From: Tetrahymena thermophila SB210 | Lineage: Eukaryota > Ciliophora > Oligohymenophorea > Hymenostomatida > Tetrahymenidae | DNA length: 64,000 bases | Direction: 5' to 3' | Assembly (NCBI RefSeq): GCF_000189635.1 | Contig: NW_002476418.1 | Location: 558,001-622,000 of the forward strand | Part shown: piece by piece, positions 39,304 to 52,323 of the stretch | How positions within the stretch are numbered: position 1 is the stretch's first letter | Layout of the letters: each line of letters opens with the position of its first letter | Notes under the pieces: model-generated | The model's database searches: none | The model's input: the letters and a program-made list of their open reading frames with translations, nothing else | What the model was told of the DNA's origin: nothing | Position numbers and translations under genes: made by a program

Positions 39304-42300
39304 ATGGATATATAAATAGATCTAGAAGAAGACTCTTTACATAAAAATCAGTAATAAATACTTCAATAGTAGTAAAATTTTAGTCACCACCTTGAGTTAA
39401 AGAACTTAAATAAGTCAGAGGAAATATCGTGTTGGAGCGAAACATAAAATTCTTTATTTAATCGTTAACATGATCATTCTTAAATTGAAAGCTTTACGAA
39501 CAATGTGACGTTTAAAACAAAAGAGAACTAAATTACTTTTACTGAAGACATGTCTGATTTAAAGCAGACGAAAAATGAAGAAATTAGTTTGAATGTAGAG
39601 CCATATTATTCAACTCATAATAAGGATGAGGGGTAAAAGAAGAAAAGTTTGATATTAAAAGTTAGTAATCTAAGATCAAATAGTCTTAACTCTTAAAATT
39701 AAATTAGAAATAACTAGGTCGATAAGAGTTAAAATTGCAATAAAGACATTTCTCATTCACTTCAAAATATAGAGTTAATAAAGCAGAATTTTAGGTTACC
39801 TGTGAATAATAACAATAACAACAGTAAAGCCACTCTTATGAATTTAGGGTTGATGCTTAAAATTAAACTGAGATTTTAGTATTTCTTTAGAGCCTATACT
39901 TTAATAGGTAGAAATAAATCAATTAAAAATAAGATAAAGAAATATATAAATGATAAAAGCTGTTTTTTTGAGAACAATGATTAAATCAACAGTCGATAAA
40001 TGTAATTTTTACCACTTAGTGTAATAGATAGTTTCTTTAGACTTATTAATTTAAAATTGATAGATGGATAAGGTAATTTAGGAATGTTCTTAACGTTTTT
40101 TTTTATTCTTTACAATAGTTCGTTTCTATTTGTTTTATCTCTACATATTATATTTCAAGCATGTGCTTCTTAAATTAATTAAATATTTTCTTTGACGAGC
40201 ATTGTATGGGTAATAGAGTTTGTAATAAAAATAAATAGCACACTCTTTATTGATTATCATTTGATAACAGAAAGATAACAAATTATTAAACATTATTTAA
40301 AAAAGAGGCTTGCTTTTGATTTTGTTCCTTTAGCAATCGCAGTTAGTTCATAAAATAATCTGATTTAAATTTTTATTTTCTTAAAATTAATAAATATAAT
40401 GTCTGAATTAAATTCTTTTTAAAAATACTTATGCTTATTGATCAGAAAGTATTACATTGTATAGCTGATCAACTTATTTTTCAAAATATTTATATTTGCG
40501 CACATTATTTGTTGCATGTGGTTTTTAATTGCTATGATAGAAATTAATATTTTACACAGATAAAGCTGGATAGAAGAAGGAACAGATATAAAGTAAGATT
40601 GGTGGCTTGTTTACTTTTAATCTTTATATTGGGCTTTGACATTGATGACAACAGGATCTAATGTTGCTACAACGACTCTATAAATAATTTTTACTACCTC
40701 AACAATGATTTTCACTACCATAGCTTTCGGTTATCTATTAAATGTCGTTGGGTTTATCCTTGAAACAATTGATAAACAAAGCGAACAAAAAAGAAGTGAC
40801 ATAAATATTTTGAATGAATACATGAGAAAAAAGAACATATCGAAGTAAATTTAAATTAGTTTTTTTATTAGCTAAAATTTTGATTATATTTTGGAGTACA
40901 AAAAATAGTAATTTAAATGAATTAATTGATTATTTTCTTATTAAATTTGTAAAAATCATTATTTTCTTTTAGTTCTTTTGTGATTGAATTTAAAAGATCA
41001 AACATAATAATCTATATAATACAGAATTATAAAAATTTCTAATTTAAAATAGAATTTACAATTTTAATCATTTATCTTTTTATTATTATACGCTATTACC
41101 TATAATAAAGTATAAATTTAATGCTTATTTCGATAATTATTTTAATAAAATATTCAATTTAAAGTGCTTTATTGAATAAAAGAAATATCAACAAAAATGA
41201 TTAATTAATCTGAATTCACTGTTCGTTCTAAAATTTTAATTAACTATTTTGTTATTATATATAATATAGAAGTCTCTAGTAGTAGATAAATTTAAATTTA
41301 GAGTACTATTACAATAGAAATATAAAGTAAATCCATCAAGATAGTCTAAGTATTTTAGATAAAATACCCTCTGACTTAAAATCTGCTTTAAATAAAGAAT
41401 TTAATTATAAGATAATTAGCAAAATATCTGTGATAAAAGATAATTTCAGTTAAAAAACTATTGATCAATTATGCTAAGTTGCGAAAGAAGAATATTATTT
41501 ACCGAATTAAATTATATGTGATGGGTATTAAACTTTAGAAAATTCGTTAATTTGCATTGTCTCTGGATAAGGTAAAAGTTAATTGCTTTTTAATAAAATT
41601 TTTAATTGATTTATTAAATTAATTATTAGTTGAGGTTAATAAAATTAATATCAACATCAACAAGGAAATTTATGGCAATAAAATAATTAGTTCATAAATT
41701 TAAAAAGGAAATACTTGCTGTGAAATAGATTTCTTTACTGGAGTAAATTAAAACAATTTTATAAAATCAACTGAATATACTCAAATACTAAGGATATCAA
41801 GAAGTGATTTCATCAGCATAGTTAGAGAAAACACAAAAGAATTTTAAATTTTTTGTTAGATTAGAGATAGAATACAAATTTATGAGCAGTATTCTTCTTT
41901 AGATATTAAATGCGAAATATGCAGTTACAATACTCATTTAATGTTAGATTGTCCTATGGCTCATTTCTAAAAAAATTTTGTAATCACTAAAATTGGATTT
42001 ACGAAATCATAGAATTAAATTAGAAAAAAAAGTGATCGAAAGAATGCTATCAAAAGAAAATTTTAAGTAGTAAATTAAAATGATATTTAATATTCTATAT
42101 TTTAAGAAAAAGCTGAAATAGAGGATTATTAATTAAAAGTATTATCTAATTATCTGAGCCAGCAGAATAAAGAAAACTCTAATTCAGAATCAGAATAATC
42201 TTAGGATTCTTTAAAATAAAAAACTAATGATTATATTTTTATATACTCCATACTTGAAGAAGATTAAAAAGAATTAGAACCTTAAAAAAGAAAGAAATCA

Positions 42301-43399
42301 AACAGCATGACTTCTTACAACAACACAACATCTAAGATATAAGAAAAAAATAAAAGGAAAAGATGTTCTATCACTTCATAACTAGAAGAAAGCTAGGTAA
42401 ACAATAATATATTTATTAGTAGCAATTTAATGGTCAAAGTCTAAAAGAAGATTTTAAATTTTTAATTTTGTGAGTTAGCTTGAAAAAAAAAAATTTTTAA
42501 ACCAAAACTCATTAAAAAAACACATATTTAGCAATTTAATATAATCCTCCCTACCAATTACCAAGACTATTTGTAAAATCAATAACTAAATAAAAGTTAA
42601 AATAAAGTATAAAAAATAATATTTTAAAAATTTTACTCTATATAAATTTATTTTTTATAATTAAGTGGAGAGTTAATATTTAATAAATATAACTAAAAAT
42701 ATAACAAAATTCATATTTTTCTTGATTTTGAAAAGAAAAAACCATTTAATTAAATAAATAATTTATGAATAGAACATTTTTAATTTATTATCAAATAAAA
42801 ATCAATGTGATAAAGGAATTAATAAAAATTTTGTAAAATAGGCTGAAGATTCACTTGAGATAATATAATCTGATTCAGATAAATATATTCAATTTAGAGA
42901 TAAAAATAAATAATTTCAATATGTGGCAAGAAGGAGAACAGAAATTAGTTAAGAAGATCCCAAATCAGAGCAAAATTTAAAATTAATTGAAACAGAAAAG
43001 CCTATCAATTAAAGAAATTATAAAAAATCATACACCAATTAATTGAGCTCTCAAAGCAATTTTTAGTAACTTGTTTAAATAGACTCAGAGGAATTAGCCT
43101 AGAGGAATCAAAAAAAACATGAAATAACTTTAAAGCAATATTCTCATGATCTGACTTATAAACAAATTTCAAGCCTATAATCAAATTTCAAAAATTCTTA
43201 AAATTATAAATCTTAATAAATATCTTATCATAAAATGATGACTGAAAGAGATCAGTAGTATTATTGGAATTTTGATAAATTGTAAGATTATAATAATTAC
43301 TTTAAAAATGGAAATTCTGGTTTGAGAATATAAAAGTACTAGAGATTTCAAATGAAAATGCTGAAAAAGACTAAAAAAACTAATAACAAATATAGCTGA
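39304..43399 (+). CDS. CNG-like 6-TM channel, copy D
   Basis: Exons 39304-40844, 41270-41571, 41630-42396 and 42842-43399 give 1055 residues. The N terminus has EISCWSETQNS, and the pre-S1 block is IGRNKSIKNKIKKYINDKS. S5 reads LFFKIFIFAHIICCMWFLIA, the pore ALTLMTTGSNVATTT and S6 AFGYLLNVVGFILETI. The C-linker is NILNEYMRKKNIS, where intron 1 interrupts. The cNBD-like part has LICIVSGQG and CCEIDFFTGVNQ; this is the copy that keeps an acidic residue at the FGE position. FCQIRDRIQIYEQYS precedes the zinc-knuckle-like CEICSYNTHLMLDC at 41911-41952. The tail motif is YWNFDKLQDYNNYFKNGNS. Introns 1 (425 bp) and 3 (445 bp) are the longest of the array after those in A and B. Confidence 0.88.
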
Positions 43400-43697
43400 T
43401 TTAAGCTAGATATAATATATAAATAAAATTTATAATTAACTTAAATTATTCAATAGCTATTAAAATATATATTCTATATGTTTAGTCAATTAAATAGAAA
43501 TAAAACCTATATAAACTAATTAATTATTATCTTAATTTTCATTATGCAATAATTCCTATTAAATCTATTAAAGGAATTAATTAAAATTTTTTTAGAACAA
43601 ATAATTAAAATTGTTGTTAATTTCCTTGAGAAATTTATAAGTAGAATAATCAATCAATCAATTAATCAATCTTTCATTAAATTAGTATAAAGTAAGA
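43400..43697. other. short spacer between channels D and E
   Basis: The smallest gap in the array at 298 bases, entirely AT-rich, so the channel E promoter must be compact or lie in the end of D. No distinct element is visible. Confidence 0.55.
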
Positions 43698-46600
43698 ATG
43701 GAAACGCATGATTAAGACAATTTATATAACACCCAAAGACTCTTTTAATCATTTTAGAAATAAAACTTAGATTAGGAATATAAAGATTTGAATTTGTTAT
43801 AGGATGTGTCTTGCTGGAGTGAAACGCAAAATTCTAAAATATCATGTATTTAATCTTAGACTGAAAATATTCGAACCGTCAATAGCGCAGAATCAAGGGT
43901 CTAAGGTTTATAAAATAACAAAAAAGAAGATGAAAAAATTGAAACATCAATAAAAAATCAAGTAAACTATTTTCAGATACTGAAATAAAATAAAATATTT
44001 ATTATTTTAAATTAAGTAAACTTAAGATGAACAAATTATTGTTCAAATATAGTAGATATCTAATCGTAATATTAAAAGCAAAACATTTAGTGGTGCTCAA
44101 GATCGTTAGAAGGAAAGTGACAAAAATAAATTGAGTTCTTTATCTTATGGATAATATAAAACAATCGCTATGCAGAAGGGTATGAATTCAAATTTCAAAA
44201 ATAAAAACATTACTGATAGTATTTCATTTATGATGAAACTAAAACAAAAAATAACTTACTATTAAAGAGTTTTAACCTTATCTGGTAGAAGTAAATATAT
44301 CACTGAAGCAATTAGGTAATATATAAATGATAAAAGTGATAGTTCTCATAATAAAGCCTAAAACTGGCTATTTAAGTACGATATTACTTAAAATGTGTAT
44401 ACTTATTTACAGTCATTGAATTTACCCTTAATAGACTGTTAAAGCAGCACAGGAATAGCATTATCTTTTTTTTTCATTGCATATAATTGCATTTTTCTTT
44501 TTTTGTTTTCTCTCTCAATTATATTTAATGGATTTAAGACTTAAATTGATAATATGTAATACCTCACTTTTTTCTTATGGCTGATTGAATTGCTAATTAA
44601 ACTAAATACATCCTTCTTTTTCAAATAGAAGTTAATCAATCAGAGACAAGATATACTGTTACATTACTTATAAAAGAGAATTTGCATCGACTTAATCCCA
44701 ATCATCATAGTATACAACTAGAGTAGTAAGATGGTTTAAATACTGATATTCATAAAAGCGATAAATGTATTATCAGATATAGCTTAATTCTAGAAGTATC
44801 TTTGCATGGTTGTTCGAAAGTACTACTTTGTAATTTTGGTGAATTTAGTATTTAAAATATTTATATTTGCCCATATTATTTCATGCATGTGGTATATTAT
44901 TGCATTGATAGAAATTAACTACATGAATATCAAAAGCTGGATTGAAGATAATGTTGATATGGAAGAAGATTGGTGGAAATTATACATCTAATCTTTGTAT
45001 TGGGCACTAACTTTAATGACAACAGGTTCTAATATAGCAACAACTACTTTATAGCTTTTTTTTACAGCATTTATTATGATATTTACCACTATTGCATTTG
45101 GTTATTTACTAAACATAGTTGGTTTTGTCCTAGAAACTATAGATAAGCAGGATGAACAAAAGAGAAGTGATATAAATATCATAAACGAGTACATGAGACA
45201 AAAAAAAATTTCATAGTAAGAATTTAATTAAAATCATAATTTTCTAAAATGTTTAATCTAAATAAATATTTTTTATAAATTAACCTTTCTTCAAATAAAT
45301 TTTTAAAATAAATGGACTAATTTTAAAATAGTAAAAATTAATAAATAGTTTTTTAATAAGATGGATGATACATCTTTTAATTTAACTATGTATCATTACT
45401 ATTATTAAAAATGTTTAATATAATGATAATAATAATTATTTATAATTAAAAAAAAGAAACTTATAATCAAAGATAAATATTAGTTTAGAATACTACTACA
45501 GTTAGAATACTAGTAAGCTCCATTAATAAAGTGAAGAGATATTAGATAAATTGTCTTTAGACTTGAAGGTATCACTTGCTAAAGAATTTATTAAAAGGAT
45601 TCTCAATAAAATAGAAATACTTAATAAAAATTTTAGCAATTCTGCTTTGGATTTATTATGCTTTTCTTCTTTAGAGGAATTTTATTTACCAAATCAAATC
45701 ATATTCAGCGAGAGTCATAATACAGAGCCTTCATTAATATATGTTATTTCTGGATAAGGTAATTTTATTTTACTAAACAGCCATTTATTTTTATGAGCTT
45801 AATTTAAAAAAATTAAAATAGTTGAGGTAGTTTACTTTGATTAAATGGAACAAGGTGTTCCAGTCTAATACATCAATTCTTAGATTAAAGAAGGTTAAAT
45901 TTGTGGATAAATTGAGTTTTTTACAGGAATTTCTCAGTAAAGGTATTTTAGATCCACTGAATATTCTTAGATACTTAGGATAACTAATAAAGATTTAATT
46001 GACATTGTAAAAAGAGACTAAAAAGATTTTGAAAGGTTCTGCTAAATTAGAGATAATATTTTGATGTATGAATAGTATTCTTCCCTTTAATTGACATGTA
46101 GTATATGTAATTATTCCACTCATTAAGTAGTAAATTGCCCAATGATACATTTATAAAAATATTTCCTTTTATCAAAAATTGGAATTAGCTAGAAGTAGTA
46201 ATAAAATAGGTAAAGTCATGACCGAAGGTTAAAATTTAAAAGAAAAAAAAAGCTAACAGAAAATAATGTTATGCATGGACAATTTATCTAGGAGAACCTT
46301 TAAAAGTAGCAAGTTCATTCTAATAGCGATGTTGAATATGTATCTAGCGAAGAAACAGATGAACAAACAAATGAATTAGAAAGTAAAACTAATACACAAT
46401 AAACAGATGCAGAAGAACATTTTAAGATACAAAGAGTTTCTGATGATAATTAAGAAACTGAAATAAAAACAGATAAAAGAAAATCTATACATATTTTATA
46501 GCTTAACATACCTCAATAAAAAATGCAATCAGGCAATTATCGTTAATCCATTCTCTAATAAGTAGAAGAAATCAGTGTAAAATAATTTCAAAAAAAATAA

Positions 46601-47141
46601 AATATAATTAATTTCATTAAAGTCAAAAGGAGAATTAATAGACTTAGCAAATTTAGCAGATCTTAACTTAAAAAATATGGCTAAACGTAAATAATCAGTA
46701 TTAAATAAAAAAATGGAATTTACTTTTGAAATCTAACAATATGCTGATACTAATCATAAAGTAAGAGCTAGTGATTGTGATTTTTCAAGTGTTTTATCTC
46801 CATAAAAAAAGCAAAGTGCTATGTTCTATTAAAATAATGCATCTTAACTAAACAATTCATAAGATTTAGAAGATAGGTCATAGCCAATTAGAAAAAAGGA
46901 TCGTAATAAAACCTTTACAAGAAATACGAATAGTCATCTTACACAGGTAGTCAGAATGTAGTAATTTTAAAATTTAAACAAATAATAAGACGATGAGCTT
47001 GAAAATCCTTGGACCTTTGAGAAGCTCTAAGATTATAAATTTTATTTTAGTAAAGGAAACTCCAAAAATTATTTATAAAGATACAATAAATTTTATAATA
47101 AAAAATTCAAAGATTTTTTGAAAAAATCTATGAAAAAATGA
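43698..47141 (+). CDS. CNG-like 6-TM channel, copy E
   Basis: Six exons, two more than its neighbours: 43698-43961, 44017-45215, 45457-45758, 45822-46576 and 46623-47141, where the first 55-bp intron splits the N terminus and a 46-bp intron replaces the usual third one; in total five exons and 1012 residues. DVSCWSETQNS lies near residue 43. The pre-S1 block is LSGRSKYITEAIRQYINDKS. S5 reads LVFKIFIFAHIISCMWYIIA and the pore ALTLMTTGSNIATTT. The C-linker is EYMRQKKIS. Exon 2-3 features are IYVISGQG and GQICGQIEFFTGIS followed by an Arg-containing RYFRSTEY, the closest to a normal phosphate cassette. The zinc-knuckle-like CSICNYSTHQVVNC is at 46097-46138. The tail motif is NPWTFEKLQDYKFYFSKGNS. 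Both small introns are inferred from frame changes and good GTA/AAG signals. Confidence 0.86.
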
Positions 47142-47761
47142 TTTTATATTTTGTAATTTATTTAGTAGAAAATTCAAATTAAAACACATTAAAGTTTATT
47201 TTTTTGATTAATTTTAATTATTTTTTATTTAAATTAATTAAAAATACTTTATTATTAACTAAAAGAGTTATTAATTAATTTAGCATTCTTAAATTTTCTT
47301 CAAAGCACCTGATTGATATGTGCAAAAGAGAAGTTATTTTAAAATATTGTATTTTACTTAAATTAAAATAAGCAAATAAATATAAGTCTTAACACTATTT
47401 TATTTAATAAAATTAAACTCATAAATTATGAACAAATATATTTAACCATAATTTTGTTTGCCATTTTATCAAAAGAAGATAAAAGCGCAAAAAAAGTTTA
47501 GAAAAATTATCTATTTCGTTTAATTTAATATATTACTTTTAGTAATCCTAAACAAAAAAATTTTTAATAAAGTAAAATAACCTATTTCAGTTTTTAGTTT
47601 ATTTTTGTTTGAATCTAAGTTTTTAGTACATGAATTTATTTACTTTTTAATATGACTAGCTCGCAATTTGATAAGCAGATAAATAAATAAATAACAAACA
47701 TTAAATAATTTAAAAATAAATCAAATATAGAAAAAATCAAAATAAAGCTATTTAATTAAAA
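47142..47761. other. spacer between channels E and F
   Basis: About 0.6 kb of AT-rich DNA with no open frame or repeat worth naming. Confidence 0.6.
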
Positions 47762-49655
47762 ATGAATGAGACATCGGAAAACAAAAACCATCTACATACA
47801 AACCAACAGCTATTTCTCAAAGAGAGAGAAACAGATGATGCCTTTAAATTAAGATAAAAAAATATGTCAGACGATATTTCGATTTGGACTGATTCATCAA
47901 AAAACTCAGCCAACTATAATGCAGATTTTTAAAACAGCTAAGAATATAGCAAAAGTATCAATATATTAAAATTAAAACAAAATTCACAGTCAATACAACA
48001 AGAAAATTCTATTTTCTTTAATGAAGAAGATATTACCTAATATAAGGAATAGAAGTTTAATAATGATATAACTGCTCTATCTAAGAAAAACAACATTAGT
48101 ACAATAAAATCAGTTTATAAATAAAACCTTATGAGTCCTTCTAAGAACTGCAATATTAATGAAAGCAAGATGGAAATATCTCAAAGTACAATGAACAACA
48201 AACATCAGACTTTAAAAAATTGCAGATAATATACTACTAAAGTTTTGAGCAATCACATCAAATTAACGATCAAATTAAAATAAAAATTCAGCTATTTTTT
48301 CAAAGCCTTCACTATGGCAGGTAGAAGTTAAGCTCTTAATAGTACTATAAGAAGTTTCATTAATGACAAAAGTGATAGGCTTGGCTAAAACTCAAAGATT
48401 TCTGCTTATTTAAGAAGCATTTTCTGGATTCAAAGTATATTAAGAGCAATCAGAAAGCTAGGCATAAAAATCATAGACTGTTAAAGCAATATTGGCATTA
48501 TTATTTCCTTTTTCTTTATCGCTTTTAATTGTTTGTTTCTTTTTTAGTAATCTTTCTATATAGTTTTCTAAGGCTTTCTTTAATTTCACGCTATTTTTTG
48601 CAAGATTTCTTCTTTTTTATGGGTAATTGAAATAGTTATCAAATTAAACACATCTATTTACATCAACTCTAGGTAAGTAGTAGAAAGATAGGAAATTATA
48701 TTTTGTTATGTAAAAAGTAAACTTATTTTTGATCTTTTACCCTTGATTATTGTAATAAATGCTTCGTAGAATACTCTTATAAATATTATTATATTTTTGA
48801 AGATCGTTAATATTATTTCTGAACTTAATTAATTCTACAAGTTTCTCTTCAGAGTCGTTCGACAATACTATCTAATCGCTTTGATTAATTTAATTATTAA
48901 AATGTTCTTAATTGCTCATATTTTAGCATGCTTGTGGTATTTGCTAGCACTCTATGAATACGATCAAAATCTTGAATCAGAAAGTTGGATTAAGAAGCTG
49001 GAAATAGAAGGTGTGTGGTGGAAATTATATTTTCAAGCTCTCTACTGGGCACTAACTTTGATGACAACAGGATCTAACGAAGCAACTACGAATCTTTAAA
49101 GGATTTTCACTTCAATAATAATGATTTTTACCGCAATAGTATTTGGCTATTTATTAAATGTAGTTGGGTTTATACTTGAGGCTATAGACGAAAAAAATGA
49201 AAAGAAGAGAAGAGACATAAATATCCTAAATGAGTTCATGAGGTCAAAGCACATTTCTTAGTAAAATTGCAAAAAATAAATTATTCATTTAATGTTTTAT
49301 TACATAAAATAAATAGAAGTCTTTAAGCTAGAATAAATTTGAATTTAGAAAACTATTATGACATGAATTTCAACAAAGCTCATAAAAAGAGTCAGTAAGT
49401 TTTAGATAAAATATCCATAGAGCTTAAAAATTCTCTGATGAAAGAATTTAATAGGAAATTAATCAATAAAATAACATTTCTAACAAAAAATTTTAGCTAA
49501 GAAACACTAGATAAGTTAAGTCTAGTAGCAAAAGAAGAATGCTATTTACCCAGCTAAGTTATATGCAATTTAAGTAAAAATCATGATTCTGCTCTAATTT
49601 ATGTCATTTCGGGTTAAGGTAGAATATTTCTTTCTTTCTTTCTTTATTAATTAAT

Positions 49656-49714
<59 letters not shown>

Positions 49715-51209
49715 TTTCTTTCATTCATTCATTCTTTCTTTCTTTCTTTCATTTTTCATTTGCTCATTTGTTAATAATATTTAATTTTAGCTGAAATATA
49801 AAGGACTAATAAAGATTAAAGTTATGTAGACATATCAAATTTAAAGGTAAATTAAGGAGAGATTATTGATCCTACAAATCTATTTACTGGTCTATCTTAA
49901 CCTTTCCAAGCTATTTCTACACAATTCACTCAGGTATTAAAGATCTCAACATATGATATGATATAAATTATAAAAGAAAATGAAAAGGATTTTTAAATTT
50001 TTCATTAGATTAAAGACTAAATTCAATATTATTAATTAAATTCTGTTATAGGACTCAAATGTAAATTCTGCTGCTAAAGCACTCATTATATATATGATTG
50101 TCCTTTCTTACATTTTGGAAAGCAAATGATTTATTCCAAAATAGGATTAAAGTAAAAGTAGGAACAAAATCGTTAGCATTTTGAAAGAAGGACTAAATAT
50201 ATGAGGACTTTACTAATATAAAATACAGACCCTACTCTCTTACAATTTTAAGAAGATCATTAATTTAGTAAAAATAAAGAAACCCTAACTTCGATTGGAG
50301 TTACAATCCTATTAAATGATGATGTAGCAACAAATTCAGAGTATGATGATAAATAAAATGAAGAAATCTTACAATAAAGAATAGAATTTACAGTAATAGA
50401 AGAAGATGATGAAAAATAAATTGATTATTCTCCAAGCATTAGAGAACTAAATCATCAATAATAATCTCCGATTTTAACAAATAATTTACTAAATTCATTG
50501 AAAACATAGAGAATTAATACTTTCACTTAGTATCTGGAAGATTAAGTAATAATGATATTTATTTATTGATTTGTTTATTTTTTTATTTAAAAAATAAACT
50601 AAGTTTTTATTTTATCTTTTTTTAACTAATTAATTAAAAATAATTCGTATTTTTTTTAAATAGGAATTAGCTTCGCCAGTAAAAATCTAATTAAGTGAAA
50701 CGCAAGCAAAAAGTAGTAGAGAAAGCTATAAACAATTAAAAGTGAATACTCATAAAAGATTTAACTCCTTGCAAGATAATTCAAAAGATACAAAAAATCC
50801 TGAATAAGAGGTTAATTATTATTATTAGAAAAAGAGTCTATTCTCATAAATAAATTCAGATATTTTGAATAGATAATAAAGCACTTAGAGTATTAACGAA
50901 TCAGAAGATTCAAAGTAAAAAAATCAAAAGAAAAGGGAGGTAATGAAATATCCTATCCCTTTAAATAGAAAACTGTTAGCCCCTTTATTATAATAATTCA
51001 TTAATTAATAGTATGACTAACATAAAAGTAATGAATAGGAATATGTATAATTTAATCCATGGGAATTTGATTAATTAAAAGATTGGAATTATTACTTCAA
51101 ATATGGAAATTCAAAGTATGTTTTACTTAAGCACAACAAATATTAACAAATGAAAGCTAAGTAAATCTTAAGAAAATCCCCATATAAACGAGTGAAAAAC
51201 GATGATTGA
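47762..51209 (+). CDS. CNG-like 6-TM channel, copy F
   Basis: Exons 47762-49260, 49317-49618, 49791-50545 and 50664-51209 give 1033 residues. The N-terminal peptide is a diverged DISIWTDSSKNS, and the pre-S1 block is MAGRSQALNSTIRSFINDKS. S5 reads LIIKMFLIAHILACLWYLLA, the pore ALTLMTTGSNEATTN (a Glu inside the outer pore, unique here) and S6 VFGYLLNVVGFILEAI. After the C-linker EFMRSKHIS the cNBD-like part has LIYVISGQ and a strongly altered cassette, IIDPTNLFTGLSQP. The zinc-knuckle-like CKFCCQSTHYIYDC is at 50060-50101. The tail motif is NPWEFDQLKDWNYYFKYGNS. Intron 2 contains a long tetranucleotide microsatellite. Cyclic-nucleotide binding looks doubtful in this copy. Confidence 0.87.
49628..49751. 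repeat. TTTC/TTTA/TTCA microsatellite in an intron
   Basis: Inside intron 2 of channel F: TTTC units, then about 16 TTTA units (49652-49717), a few TTCA units and again TTTC. It makes up most of the 172-bp intron. Confidence 0.9.
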
Positions 51210-52323
51210 TTTTTTTCCTAAAAGCCAGTAAATATTTAATACACACATAAAAATATCAGATAAATTTAACACTGATTTATTCAATTAATATGCTTCCTAA
51301 GTCATTGAAATTCTTCTAAGAACTCTTTATAACTATGTTATTATCTGTCTATATTATAATTTATGAATTTTTATTGTATTTTTAATATTTATTGAGACCA
51401 TAGAAATAAATCTGTGTTTAAATAAACAAATTTTAGTTTTCAAAGCATATATATATTTATCTCTATATCAAATAAAGAGAGAATTCTAATCAAAGTAAAA
51501 AATATACCTTTAATTAATTATTAATAAAACATAAAGGATTATATATAATCAATAAATTGATGGAAAGTATAGTAACTCTAATTAGAGAAACAAAAAGTAT
51601 TATAAAAATAAAATAATTCATAAAATTTAAGGATTAATGTAGGATAAAAAAATATTTTTAGTTTTTTGAATAAAAAATTTTCTTAATTAGAAATATGAAA
51701 TTTCAAACAAGAATTTATTTTAAAAGTAATCATTAGCCATTTAAATCTAATAAACCACATACTCCTTGAAACCACTTTCTTTGCTATCTTGGCTATAAGA
51801 GGATCACTCTCCATCACTTTTCATTAAAAAAAAATAAAGTTAAATTAATCAAAATATTAGATAATAAGTGTTTATTTCTAAAATAATTTTAGTTTTACTT
51901 ATAAAATTAAATAAAACATAAAATTCAAGTTTAATGATTAAAAAATTTAATATATGAATTTTATTTTTTTTTGTAACAAATGTTACTAGATCAAATTATT
52001 AAGCATAGAAACAAAAAATTAATGAATTTCTCTAACTTCTATCTTACATTCAATCAATTTTAATTAAAAATGAAGTTGAAATTAAAAAATTATTTGAATA
52101 TATCTAATTTATTATATCCCAACAAACAAATAAATAGCTTTAGGTCATTTAAAAACAAATTGAAGTATTAGTTGTGAAAAAAATTATAAATGACCTATTA
52201 TAATTTATATTAATTATTGAATAATTGATTATTGAGCAAGTAATTAAAAACTTTTCAAAAATATAAAAAATACATAATTTAGTGACTTCTCAACAGATTA
52301 CATATATATATATAGCTTTGTTT
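51210..52323. other. spacer between channels F and G
   Basis: About 1.1 kb. Most is AT-rich; an island of more balanced composition at about 51735-51822 looks like an isolated coding fragment on the minus strand (see findings). Otherwise no feature seen. Confidence 0.55.
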
